NCBI GenBank assembly: GCA_964626565.1
Contig: CAZVFX010000016.1
Location: 1 to 64,000 of the forward strand
Origin: CAZVFX01 sp964626565
GTDB lineage: Bacteria > Myxococcota_A > UBA9042 > CAIXZC01
Direction: 5' to 3'
DNA: 64,000 bases
Under the pieces are notes generated by a model. The model had not been told where the DNA came from. It saw only the letters and a program-made list of their open reading frames with translations, and searched no databases. The translations under genes were made by a program, and so were the position numbers. Positions 38,376 to 46,337 of the stretch are shown one piece after another (position 1 is the stretch's first letter; the number at the start of each line of letters is the position of its first letter).

Positions 38376-39014
38376 ATGCAGGAATACTTCGACATTATTT
38401 CCAAGGGGGGAGTGCTCATCATCCCCATCCTGATCTGCTCCGTCATCGCCCTGGCGGTCTTTGTCGAGAGGCTCTTCGCATTGACGAAGGACCGTGTCTT
38501 TCCGCCCCGCTTGGCCGACGCGGTAATGGACCTCGTGCAACGGGGGCAGTTTGACGCCGCCATTTCCTTGTCCAAACAACACAAGAGTCCGCTGTCCCAA
38601 CTCATAATCTCCTGCTTGGAATCCAGTCACCTGGGCCGTTCCCAAGCCAAGGAGCGCATGGAGGAATTGGGCAGCGTCGAGGTCACCACTCTGGCCAGAT
38701 ACGTGGGCGCTTTGTCCACTATCGCCACCGTCTCGCCCCTCCTCGGGTTGCTCGGGACGGTAACCGGTATGATCAAGGTGTTCAAGAGTGTGGCCAGCGT
38801 TCAGGACCCCCAGATATCCCAACTTGCAGGCGGCATCTGGGAAGCGCTGCTTACTACCGTGGCGGGCCTGGCCGTGGCCATTCCCGCCTACCTCGCATTT
38901 CGTTACCTCGAGGCGAGAATCGACAAGATCGCCGCGGCGCTGGCCGAATACGGCCTCAAGATGCTCGAACATGTGTTTCCAGTAGCTGTTGACGAAGCAC
39001 CGGTCGAAGAATGA
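38376..39014 (+). CDS. exbB: MotA/TolQ/ExbB proton channel family protein
   Basis: A 212-aa inner-membrane protein with three hydrophobic spans (about 12-32, 107-128 and 148-172). The family hallmark TVSPLLGLLGTVTGMI is at about 118-133, with a following LLTTVAGLAVAIPAYLAF span. With ExbD it forms the proton-driven motor that energises TonB- or Tol-type proteins. Whether it belongs to an Exb or a Tol system cannot be told from sequence alone, but a TonB-like gene lies at 55.4 kb. It starts 2 bases after the kinase gene and overlaps exbD by 4 bases (ATGA). Confidence 0.93.
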   Translation: MQEYFDIISKGGVLIIPILICSVIALAVFVERLFALTKDRVFPPRLADAVMDLVQRGQFDAAISLSKQHKSPLSQLIISCLESSHLGRSQAKERMEELGSVEVTTLARYVGALSTIATVSPLLGLLGTVTGMIKVFKSVASVQDPQISQLAGGIWEALLTTVAGLAVAIPAYLAFRYLEARIDKIAAALAEYGLKMLEHVFPVAVDEAPVEE

Positions 39015-39472
39015 ACCTTACCAAAGGGCTCGCGCGGCGCCGGCAACCCGGCGCTATCGACATCACTCCCCTGGTGGACGTCGTGTTCATCCTGCTCATC
39101 TTTCTGCTGGTATCCACCACCTTCAAGACCCGGGAGAATGCGTTCTCCATCGTACTGCCCGTAGGCGATCAGAAGAGCCGCGTAACCAAGGTTAAACGGC
39201 CTACCGTTTTCGTAACCAGGACCGGCCAGTACATATTCTACACGCAGGGAGAAGACCCCTCACAACCCGTATCAGGAACCAGGCACGTGTCGTTGCGGGA
39301 GTTGTCCAGAGCCATTTCAGGGCTGGTTGATGAGTCGGGGGCCAACGTCAGCGTCAGCATCAAGGGGGATGCGGGCGCCAACTACCAGAACATCATGGAT
39401 GTGGTCAACGAGTGTTACCGCCACGGCATCGAACGAGTCTACTTCCCGTACAAGTCGTCCGAAGGACAGTAA
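39011..39472 (+). CDS. exbD: ExbD/TolR family biopolymer transport protein
   Basis: A 153-aa protein with a short cytoplasmic tail, one membrane span, IDITPLVDVVFILLIFLLV, carrying the conserved proton-relay Asp of the family, and a periplasmic domain of about 110 residues ending in a NIMDVVNECYRHGI helix typical of ExbD. Translationally coupled to exbB by a 4-base overlap. Its stop lies 2 bases from the stop of the convergent ATPase gene. Confidence 0.94.
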   Translation: MNLTKGLARRRQPGAIDITPLVDVVFILLIFLLVSTTFKTRENAFSIVLPVGDQKSRVTKVKRPTVFVTRTGQYIFYTQGEDPSQPVSGTRHVSLRELSRAISGLVDESGANVSVSIKGDAGANYQNIMDVVNECYRHGIERVYFPYKSSEGQ

Positions 39473-39474
39473 AG

Positions 39475-41178
39475 CTACTTCATCCGCAAAGTACGCAACC
39501 TGTTGATAGCAGCACACACCTCGTGCGCTCTCGCGGTGGCCCGGTCGCCATTTTTGCCGCCGCGACCGATGCCGTCGAATCCCGCCCGTTCGAAGTCGGC
39601 AAAAGCCAGGGCCACGCTCTGGGCCAGCGACCGCGCTCCGTCGATGTAGGTCCGATGGATGTGGAGCATGAGGTCCGCGACGAACCTGGTCTGTGACGGG
39701 TCCACCAGTTGCTCCACCAGACTGATGTCGATCTCCTCCTCGCCGAACACGATCGCCCGGGTGGACAGCGACTTCACTTTCTCTGCGCGCCGCCCCCTGG
39801 AAGGGTCGAAGGACGAGCGCCGGGGGACCCGGGGTGCAGGGTCAGCCAGCGCGGTGGGCACGTCTCGGCTTCGTTGGGAAGGGTGTTTTGCCACTATACC
39901 CGCGGCCTCGGCGGTCACGTCCCGGGGGCGGTATTCGTGCATTTGAATCACCTGGTCGGCAACGTCGAAATAGTCTCCCGACCCGCCTAAGACCAGCACG
40001 GTGGAGATTCCTCTCTCACGGTAGATCTCCTGCACCCGATCGATGAAGGGGATTATCGGCTCCTGCTCTCTGACCACCAGAAGCTGCATGCGGTGGTCCC
40101 TGATCATGAAGTTGTTGGCCGACGTATCTTCATCAATGATCAAGGTGTTGGCGCCTGCTTCCATCGCCTCCACTATGTTCGCAGCCTGGCTGGTGGACCC
40201 GCTGGCGTCCTCCGTCGAGAATGCCGCGGTGGGTTTGCCGTAGGGCAGGTTTGAGACAAAGGGAGAGATGTCCACCTTCTCCACCCGTCTGCCGTCCTCG
40301 GATCGGATCGCAATTGCCCCCGGGTCAGTGACCACCAACTCCCGCCCATCTCCCGGAACGTGGTCGTAGACCCCTGCAGCAAGCGCGGCCAGCAGGGTCG
40401 ACTTGCCGTGGTAGCCTCCGCCCACGATCAGGGTGACCCCACAGGGAACGCCCAGGCCGACAACCCGGCCCGCGTGGGGCAGGTCCACCGCTACCTTCAG
40501 CGTCTCCGGGATTGGGGTAAACGGTTCCGCACCTTCGGTCATGGGGCGCTGGTCGATGCCGCTTCGCCGCGGCAGAATCGAATTCTCGGCTACAAAGGCC
40601 ACCAGCCCGAGTTCGCCGAGACTGGAACGCAAGACTCCGGCATCCCGCGCACACTCCACGTGCTTCCACGCCGTGGCCGCATGCCCACGCGGCTCAAGCA
40701 ACGATGCTGCCAACACCTTTGGCAGTTCATCAAAAAACATCGCCTGTGCTTCTCTGGCCAGCACCCGCCTTCCCGCCGCGGGCAAGCCCATGCGGAAACG
40801 CACCTCCACCTCTCCTCCCCCGACGAGGCACGACGACCGTTCCAGCATCTCCTGCCCCGGACGATCGATGGCCACCAGTCCCGACTTGCCCGTGCCCCGC
40901 CGCTGGCGCGTGTTGCTTCTGATCGCTTTGGAAAACGCCCTGGTCACGTAGTCGCAAAGACCCACCCGCCCGGGTTTGTCCGAGTGCATTCCAGCCTCGA
41001 GCCACGTCTCAGCCAGCGGCACCCGCACCGACACCCGGCTGGGATCAGCGAAGGGATCTCCCTGGACGTGATCGACAGAAAGCACCCACGACCCGGCGTC
41101 ATATTCACCCCGAATGTCCTTGTAGGCCTTGTATCCCCTGCCGTCGATACGCCGCAGGGTGTTCCTCAAACGTTCCAT
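39475..41178 (-). CDS. Predicted ABC-class ATPase (COG3044-type)
   Basis: A 567-aa soluble protein matching the family of predicted ABC-class ATPases of unknown function. Visible: N-terminal alpha/beta region (about 1-200) with AMFFDELPKVL; P-loop variant GGGYHGKSTLL (about 250-260), typical of this family; the GSTSQAANIVEAMEAG signature-like segment; Walker-B-like NTLIIDEDTSANNFM with two acidic residues; and a C-terminal domain with QTRFVADLMLHIHR. No membrane partner is encoded, so it is not a transporter. The ATG at 41178 is chosen over 41196 because ACGGAG precedes it. It converges on exbD. Its cellular role is unknown. Confidence 0.88.
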   Translation of the reverse strand: MERLRNTLRRIDGRGYKAYKDIRGEYDAGSWVLSVDHVQGDPFADPSRVSVRVPLAETWLEAGMHSDKPGRVGLCDYVTRAFSKAIRSNTRQRRGTGKSGLVAIDRPGQEMLERSSCLVGGGEVEVRFRMGLPAAGRRVLAREAQAMFFDELPKVLAASLLEPRGHAATAWKHVECARDAGVLRSSLGELGLVAFVAENSILPRRSGIDQRPMTEGAEPFTPIPETLKVAVDLPHAGRVVGLGVPCGVTLIVGGGYHGKSTLLAALAAGVYDHVPGDGRELVVTDPGAIAIRSEDGRRVEKVDISPFVSNLPYGKPTAAFSTEDASGSTSQAANIVEAMEAGANTLIIDEDTSANNFMIRDHRMQLLVVREQEPIIPFIDRVQEIYRERGISTVLVLGGSGDYFDVADQVIQMHEYRPRDVTAEAAGIVAKHPSQRSRDVPTALADPAPRVPRRSSFDPSRGRRAEKVKSLSTRAIVFGEEEIDISLVEQLVDPSQTRFVADLMLHIHRTYIDGARSLAQSVALAFADFERAGFDGIGRGGKNGDRATARAHEVCAAINRLRTLRMK

Positions 41179-41218
41179 CGTTTGACTCCGTAACAACGCC
41201 CGCCCACCACGGGCTGTG

Positions 41219-41285
41219 TATAGGTCCCATAGGTCTTATACGACTTATAGGTCCCATACACAAAGCGCAACGCACGCGCTGCTTC
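41219..41285. repeat. 67-bp dispersed repeat, copy 1
   Basis: Matches 45219-45285 with a single mismatch (41270 a, 45270 c). Internally it holds TATAGGTCCCATA twice around TTATACGAC. The pair brackets the two von Willebrand-like lipoprotein genes in the same orientation. Confidence 0.9.
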
Positions 41286-41332
41286 TGTTTGGCCGGCGGC
41301 CGGCTGTCGGCTCGACCTCCACCAGCGCACTC

Positions 41333-41614
41333 GGCACCATTCGTTACCCCGACTGGCGACCGAAGAACCGACATCATCTTCAGGCACAGCCATCATCGAG
41401 GCGAGGGAGGGGTTACGTCGTTTGGGATGTGACGATCTGCTTCCGGCGCTTTGCGCCGATCGTCTCCAGCGCCGGAGGGCCGGGGCAGGCAAGTCAAAGA
41501 GCAGTCGGAGGTGGTGAGAAGCGGCCCCTCCCTCGCCTCGATGAAGAAGAGTGCCAAACGCAAGGATCGGAGCTCGGCCGGCAGTCGGGGTAACGAACGG
41601 TGCCTGAAGATGAC
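41333..41614. repeat. Nested inverted-repeat (MITE-like or structured RNA) element
   Basis: The 510-base gap 41179-41688 holds no convincing gene but a large nested palindrome. Outer arms 41333-41354 and 41583-41604 are 22 bases, complementary but for one position. Middle arms 41394-41412 and 41525-41543 are 19 bases and perfect. Inner arms 41442-41450 and 41468-41476 are 9 bases and perfect. A further 13-base pair, TCATCTTCAGGCA (41374-41386) against 41601-41613, is placed asymmetrically. Such order fits a non-autonomous mobile element or a long RNA hairpin. No transposase is nearby. Confidence 0.8.
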
Positions 41615-41627
41615 GGCCGGGAGCTGG

Positions 41628-41656
41628 TCGACACGGAGCCCCCATTTTTGTACAAT
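41628..41656 (+). promoter_or_regulatory. Candidate promoter of the first von Willebrand-like lipoprotein
   Basis: TCGACA (41628-41633), 17-base spacer, TACAAT (41651-41656), 33 bases before the ATG. The TTTTTGTACAAT context resembles the TTTTGTAYACT element of the giant lipoprotein genes. Confidence 0.5.
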
Positions 41657-41688
41657 GGCCGCGAGAGCACACATCCCCCGGAGGGCGC

Positions 41689-43398
41689 ATGTGGAACAAA
41701 CCGGCACTCCTGGCCGTACTGGTCCTCGCCGCCTGCGGCGGCACGCCCACCGGCGAATCCGACGTCCCGAAGGCCGAGGACGCCGACCAGCTGTTCACTC
41801 CGGCGGGGCCGGTGAAGCTGGACGTGCTGTTTGTGGTCGATAACTCAGCGTCGATGTGTCACGAAATGCATGCACTGGGCAGGAGCGTCGACAAGTTTGT
41901 CGCGGGCCTGCAGGGCCTGCCGCAACTCGACCTGCGGGTCGCCGCACTCACTCTGAGTACCACCTTCGGGAACGAGTGGGGAGCCCTCCGGCCCAGGAAT
42001 CCTCCTCCTGCGTGCGCCGAGTTCCGTGTCTGGCCTTGTGAGGGGAACCAGGACTGCGTCGACGAGCATGGTGCCGGCTGGGAGTGCGAGAGCTACGCGC
42101 TGGACCAAGTTCATAATATGAACGGGTCGGTCAAGACCATTTGCACCTTCAATTGCAGCGGCGACGACGCCTGCTGCGTTGAATTCTGTCATGCCGACGA
42201 GTGTGCGGGCGCCCCCTCTTGTCTGGAATCCTTGTGCGCCGACGCGGCCACGCAGGAGTGCACGCACGAGTGCGTGGGTTTGGGAACAGGCGAGTCGGGC
42301 AGCCGCTGCAACCTGCTTCCGGACATCGCTGATTGTCCGGCCAATGTGGCGGGATATCTGACTTCAGACAATATCCACCTGTTCAAGTGCCTCGTCGCAC
42401 CGCAGGATAAGGGAATCTACTCAGTTAACAGAAATCAGGGGCTCCTAGCCGCTTGGCGGGCCCTAGACCCGGACGGGGCCAACGGCGAACAGTCCGCGGC
42501 ATTTCTCCGCTCAGAGGCATATCTGCTCCTGGTGTTCGTAACCGATGAAGACGAGTGCAGCATTGCTGAGGACTTCTGCCCTCCCAGCTTTGAGTGCGAT
42601 TCCGACGCCGATTGTCCCTTTGGAACCAAGTGCAAGTTGGACAAGCGGTTTTCCCAACTGACCGGGAAAGAGAAGAGGCTGTGCTGCGGAAGCATAAAGG
42701 GCGACTACCACAAGATCTGCTCCCTGCTGGGCGAGTACAAGGGCGCAGACCACCACCAGTGTGTGTACGACATTGATTGCGCTGACTGTGAGACGGATGA
42801 CGATTGCGACTACGGCTGGTACTGCAAGCAGGGCAAGAAATGCAGGCCCGACATTTTCAGCCTTACCAACATTGCCAGCTATCAGGCCACACCGGGCACT
42901 CCGATCTTCTCCCTGGCGCCGGTCGCTGATTTCTTCGAGCGTTTCAAGAACCTGAAAGACGAGCCGAACAAGGTGATGATCGCAGCGATCGTCGGCGACG
43001 GCATGGCTCTCAACGACGACACTGCCGCGCTGATCTCGGATAAGTGCATGGAGGATGACAGCCTAAAGAAGTGCCAGTTCTACGCCCTGGAGAGAGCGGC
43101 TTCGCCCGGCTGCGCCGGCAAGCCGGCCGGCAGTGGGTGCGAAGAGTTTCTGGAGGCCAAGCTGGACTGTATTCGCGAGTGCTACGTCGCCTCGAAGGGC
43201 GATGCGCAGAATTCGACGGTAGCAAGGAATAGCTATGTCTGTGCCAGTGACCTTGGCCGAGCCGATGCGGGCCTACGCTACATCCGCCTTGCCGAGATGT
43301 TTGGCCCCAACGGCATGGTGTCCAACATATGCTCGCCGGAAGGCATGGACAAAGCCATGACCGACATCGCCGAGATGGTGGTTTCGGTGGTGAAATAG
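41689..43398 (+). CDS. VWA-like Cys-rich lipoprotein 1
   Basis: A 569-aa lipoprotein with signal MWNKPALLAVLVLAAC (Cys16). Residues 44-56 (LDVLFVVDNSASM) form a von Willebrand A first strand with a MIDAS motif D51-x-S53-x-S55, so divalent metal and ligand binding is plausible. The A domain is interrupted by a long Cys-rich insert (about 105-230, CVEFCHADEC). It resumes at LLLVFVTDEDECS and is interrupted again by a second Cys-rich stretch (about 300-400, CETDDDCDYGWYCKQG). The C-terminal AAIVGDG and a RYIRLAEMFGPNG region follow. GGAGGGCGC precedes the ATG. Paired with the next gene (9-base gap, about half identical by eye). Function unknown; surface binding or assembly suggested. Confidence 0.85.
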   Translation: MWNKPALLAVLVLAACGGTPTGESDVPKAEDADQLFTPAGPVKLDVLFVVDNSASMCHEMHALGRSVDKFVAGLQGLPQLDLRVAALTLSTTFGNEWGALRPRNPPPACAEFRVWPCEGNQDCVDEHGAGWECESYALDQVHNMNGSVKTICTFNCSGDDACCVEFCHADECAGAPSCLESLCADAATQECTHECVGLGTGESGSRCNLLPDIADCPANVAGYLTSDNIHLFKCLVAPQDKGIYSVNRNQGLLAAWRALDPDGANGEQSAAFLRSEAYLLLVFVTDEDECSIAEDFCPPSFECDSDADCPFGTKCKLDKRFSQLTGKEKRLCCGSIKGDYHKICSLLGEYKGADHHQCVYDIDCADCETDDDCDYGWYCKQGKKCRPDIFSLTNIASYQATPGTPIFSLAPVADFFERFKNLKDEPNKVMIAAIVGDGMALNDDTAALISDKCMEDDSLKKCQFYALERAASPGCAGKPAGSGCEEFLEAKLDCIRECYVASKGDAQNSTVARNSYVCASDLGRADAGLRYIRLAEMFGPNGMVSNICSPEGMDKAMTDIAEMVVSVVK

Positions 43399-43407
43399 GG
43401 AGGGGAC

Positions 43408-45174
43408 ATGTCACGAAATCTGGTGGTATTGCTGGCTCTGCTGGCTCTCGGATGCCCGCGGTCGCAATCTACGGGCGATGCTGGTCCCGCCGGGGTCCCG
43501 GATGTCAAGCTGTCCGGGGAAACCAGAGCCCCGCTGAAGGGGGACGGAAGCGGCTCGGACTCGGAAACAGCGGCGCCGGCGGGCCCCGTTCTCCTGGACA
43601 TCTTGTTCGTTGTGGACAATTCCTCGGGCATGTGCAAGGCCCGGGCCGGGTTGAGAGCGGCTGTCAGTGATTTGCTCACCGGTCTGGAGAAACTGCCGGG
43701 CTTGAACCTGAGAATTGCGGCAACCACGGCCGAAGTGGCTGACCTGGGCGGAAGATTCTTCAAGAAGGTAGAGATTGAGCAGATTCCGGCCTGTGCGGAA
43801 CACAAACACTTTCCCTGCCTTGTTGACCAGGACTGTGCCGATGAGTTCGGTGAAGGTTGGGAGTGCCAGGCGTTCTCTGCAAACCAGATGTACAATGTGA
43901 ACGGCTCGGTCAACAGCCGTTGCATCTTCCTCTGTGGGAACGACCTCGCCTGTTGCACCGAGTTCTGTCATGCCGACGACTGCGGAGACGACGTTTCCTG
44001 CCTGGAAGAGATGTGCGCTGACATCCCTTCAGCCCAGTGTCTACATGAGTGCGTTGGCAACAATGTCGGTGATCTGTCAGCCTGCCTCGTTGCCACTGAT
44101 ACAGCACATTGTCCCCCCACCTTGCCCGAGTTCCTCACCAACGAAAACCTCGATCTGTTGAAGTGTATGGTCTCACCGGCGCCACAGCAGACCTACGGCG
44201 CGGAATTCGAAGCCGGCTTGAAGGCGGCCTGGCTCGCCTTGGACCCAAAGGGTCCTAACGCCGGTCAGGCGCAGGGGTTCATGCGGCCCGACGCTTATCT
44301 CCTCATCGTAATTGTCTCTGATGAGGACGACTGCAGTATCTCGGACGATTTCTGCTCGCCCAACTGGCTTTGCGAATCCGACGATGACTGCCCGTCGTGG
44401 TCTACCTGCAAGCTGGACAAGAGGTTCTCGCAACTCCGAGGCAAGGAGAAGAAGCTGTGCTGCGGGGCCATAAAGAAGGACTACTCGGACATGTGTCCCG
44501 CCCTGGGAGACTACAAGGGCGCCACACACCATGACTGCGCCTATGACTTGAGCTGCAGTGATTGCGAGACCGATGAGGATTGCGAATATGGCTGGTACTG
44601 CAAGCAGGGCAAGAAGTGCAGGCCTGAGATCTACCCCGTCAAGAACATCTCCACGTACCAGGCCCCTCCCGGGACCCCGATATTCTCCCTGACTCCGGTG
44701 GGAGAGTACTATGGGCGCTATAAGAGCCTGAAGGAGGACCCGACCAGGGTGATGGTTGCCGCGATCGTAGGAGACGGCCTCCCGCTGAAGGACGACAAAG
44801 AGGCACTCATCTCAGACGAGTGCATGCAGAAGCCTGAGCTTCACAAATGCCAGCTATACGCCGAACAGAAAGCGGCCTCGCCTGAGTGCGCTATCGATCC
44901 CGCCGCAGCCGGGTGCGAACAGTATCTGGAGGCTAAACTGGATTGTATTCGCGAGTGCTACACCGCCTCCACAGGCGACCCGCAGGGCGGCACAGCGGCA
45001 GCGCTTACTCAGGTATGTATCGGCGCATACGCGACCACCGACGCAGGATTGCGCTACATTCGCCTGGTCGAGATGTTCGGACCTAACGGCATACTGTCCA
45101 ATATCTGCCCGGCCGACGCGTTCGAGAAGGCCATGGCCGACATCGCCGAGATGGTGGTTTCCGTGGTGAAGTAG
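43408..45174 (+). CDS. VWA-like Cys-rich lipoprotein 2 (tandem paralog, altered MIDAS)
   Basis: A 588-aa lipoprotein with signal MSRNLVVLLALLALGC (Cys16). It has the same layout as the preceding gene: VWA first strand LLDILFVVDNSSGM, Cys-rich insert with CTEFCHADDC, LLIVIVSDEDDCS, second insert with CETDEDCEYGWYCKQGKKC, AAIVGDG and an identical end (MADIAEMVVSVVK). The MIDAS reads D-x-S-x-G instead of D-x-S-x-S, so metal binding may be weakened or lost. Mostly adjacent and co-directional, it probably forms an operon and a functional pair with the first gene. GGGAGGGGAC lies upstream of ATG. A GGCGCC-GACC-GGCGCC hairpin (45177-45192) follows the stop but lacks a T tract. Confidence 0.85.
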   Translation: MSRNLVVLLALLALGCPRSQSTGDAGPAGVPDVKLSGETRAPLKGDGSGSDSETAAPAGPVLLDILFVVDNSSGMCKARAGLRAAVSDLLTGLEKLPGLNLRIAATTAEVADLGGRFFKKVEIEQIPACAEHKHFPCLVDQDCADEFGEGWECQAFSANQMYNVNGSVNSRCIFLCGNDLACCTEFCHADDCGDDVSCLEEMCADIPSAQCLHECVGNNVGDLSACLVATDTAHCPPTLPEFLTNENLDLLKCMVSPAPQQTYGAEFEAGLKAAWLALDPKGPNAGQAQGFMRPDAYLLIVIVSDEDDCSISDDFCSPNWLCESDDDCPSWSTCKLDKRFSQLRGKEKKLCCGAIKKDYSDMCPALGDYKGATHHDCAYDLSCSDCETDEDCEYGWYCKQGKKCRPEIYPVKNISTYQAPPGTPIFSLTPVGEYYGRYKSLKEDPTRVMVAAIVGDGLPLKDDKEALISDECMQKPELHKCQLYAEQKAASPECAIDPAAAGCEQYLEAKLDCIRECYTASTGDPQGGTAAALTQVCIGAYATTDAGLRYIRLVEMFGPNGILSNICPADAFEKAMADIAEMVVSVVK

Positions 45175-45218
45175 CCGGCGCCGACCGGCGCCCTCTGCAT
45201 TCGCTGCGCGATGTTGTT

Positions 45219-45285
45219 TATAGGTCCCATAGGTCTTATACGACTTATAGGTCCCATACACAAAGCGCACCGCACGCGCTGCTTC
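45219..45285. repeat. 67-bp dispersed repeat, copy 2
   Basis: Matches 41219-41285 with one mismatch, exactly 4,000 bases downstream and in the same orientation. It lies between the second VWA-like gene and the radical SAM gene. Confidence 0.9.
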
Positions 45286-45328
45286 CAATTCAGCCTTCCA
45301 AGGCTAGAATAGGTCCCGGAGGGAGCCC

Positions 45329-46282
45329 ATGGAACCCACGCCGTCTTACGTGCGTCTGTACCAATCCGGCGAGCTGCGCCGCCGGGTCGACGCAGCCGTC
45401 GCCGCACTGGCCGACTGCCGCCTCTGCGCCCGACGGTGCGGCACCGACCGGCAAGACAGGGACGGGGGGCGTCAAAAAGACAGGGACGGGGGGCGTCCAA
45501 ATGACAGGGACGGGGAGTGTCGGATCGGCCGCCTTGCGCGGGTGTCGTCCGCGTTCCCGCACATGGGAGAAGAAGGGATCATCCGGGGGACGGGGGGCTC
45601 GGGAACCATCTTTCTAGCCGGCTGTTCCCTGCATTGCAAATTCTGCCAGAATTTCGAGATCAGCCATGATGATTCGGGGCGGGACCTCGAACCTGAGCAA
45701 CTAGCCGGAACGATGGCGCATCTTGCGTCCCAGGGGTGCCACAACTTCAACTTCGTGACCCCCACCCATTGCATGCCGCAGATTCTCGAGGGCCTACTGG
45801 AGTATCTGGGAAGACCTGGCGCCAGGCCGCTGCCCATAGTCTGGAACACCGGCGGATATGACACCCTCGAGACCCTGGAGATTCTGGACGGAATAGTGGA
45901 TGTCTACATGCCCGACTTCAAGTTCTTTGACGGAACTGCGGCTGCACGATACCTGGACGCCCCCGACTATCCCGAAGTCGTCGTTGCCGGCGTGGAGGAG
46001 ATGTTCCGGCAGGTGGGGCAGGTACGGCTGGGACCCGATGGCACCATGAGCCGAGGCGTGCTCATTCGGCACCTGGTCATGCCGGGCCATCTCCCCGATA
46101 CCCGGCGAATCCTCGAACACCTGGCAAACCGCTATGGCAGCGAGGTGGTAGTCAACGTCATGGGGCAATACCGCCCCTGCGGGCACGCGGCCAGTTTCCC
46201 GGAGATCTCTCGCTCTCTCGACCATTCCGAGTGGGTCGAAGCCCGTCGCATAGGAGCCGACCTGGGTTTGATGCTGGCCTGA
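45329..46282 (+). CDS. Radical SAM protein, PflA-like (COG1313 type)
   Basis: A 317-aa radical SAM enzyme related to pyruvate-formate-lyase activases of the stand-alone COG1313 type. The 4Fe-4S binding CxxxCxxC is C99-SLH-C103-KF-C106. N-terminal Cys30, Cys33, Cys37 and Cys64 form the second Cys cluster usual in this group (CxxC...RCG...G.C). FNFVTPTHCMPQI and VWNTGGYDTLE are core-barrel motifs. Between RCG and the fourth Cys, three 24-bp direct repeats encode DRDGGRQK-like octapeptides, lengthening the loop. No glycyl-radical partner is nearby, so the substrate is unknown. CGGAGGGAGCCC precedes ATG. Confidence 0.9.
   Translation: MEPTPSYVRLYQSGELRRRVDAAVAALADCRLCARRCGTDRQDRDGGRQKDRDGGRPNDRDGECRIGRLARVSSAFPHMGEEGIIRGTGGSGTIFLAGCSLHCKFCQNFEISHDDSGRDLEPEQLAGTMAHLASQGCHNFNFVTPTHCMPQILEGLLEYLGRPGARPLPIVWNTGGYDTLETLEILDGIVDVYMPDFKFFDGTAAARYLDAPDYPEVVVAGVEEMFRQVGQVRLGPDGTMSRGVLIRHLVMPGHLPDTRRILEHLANRYGSEVVVNVMGQYRPCGHAASFPEISRSLDHSEWVEARRIGADLGLMLA
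45455..45526 (+). repeat. Three in-frame 24-bp repeats inside the radical SAM gene
   Basis: GACAGGGACGGGG starts at 45455, 45479 and 45503. The period is exactly 24 bases, and copies 1 and 2 share 19 bases at their start. It adds 16 residues without breaking the frame. Confidence 0.9.
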
Positions 46283-46337
46283 TTCTTTCCTTGGCGCGTG
46301 TGTGGTGTTATATTGGCCGGTAAGGCGAGGTGTGGAA

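Noticed and set aside
41216..41843. Several overlapping small ORFs in the gap before the VWA-like genes
   Set aside because: They read through the 67-bp repeat and the palindrome, have Arg/Ser-rich low-complexity sequence and no ribosome-binding site.
45177..45192. GGCGCC-GACC-GGCGCC hairpin after the second VWA-like gene as a terminator
   Set aside because: The stem is short and there is no T tract, so intrinsic termination is not supported.
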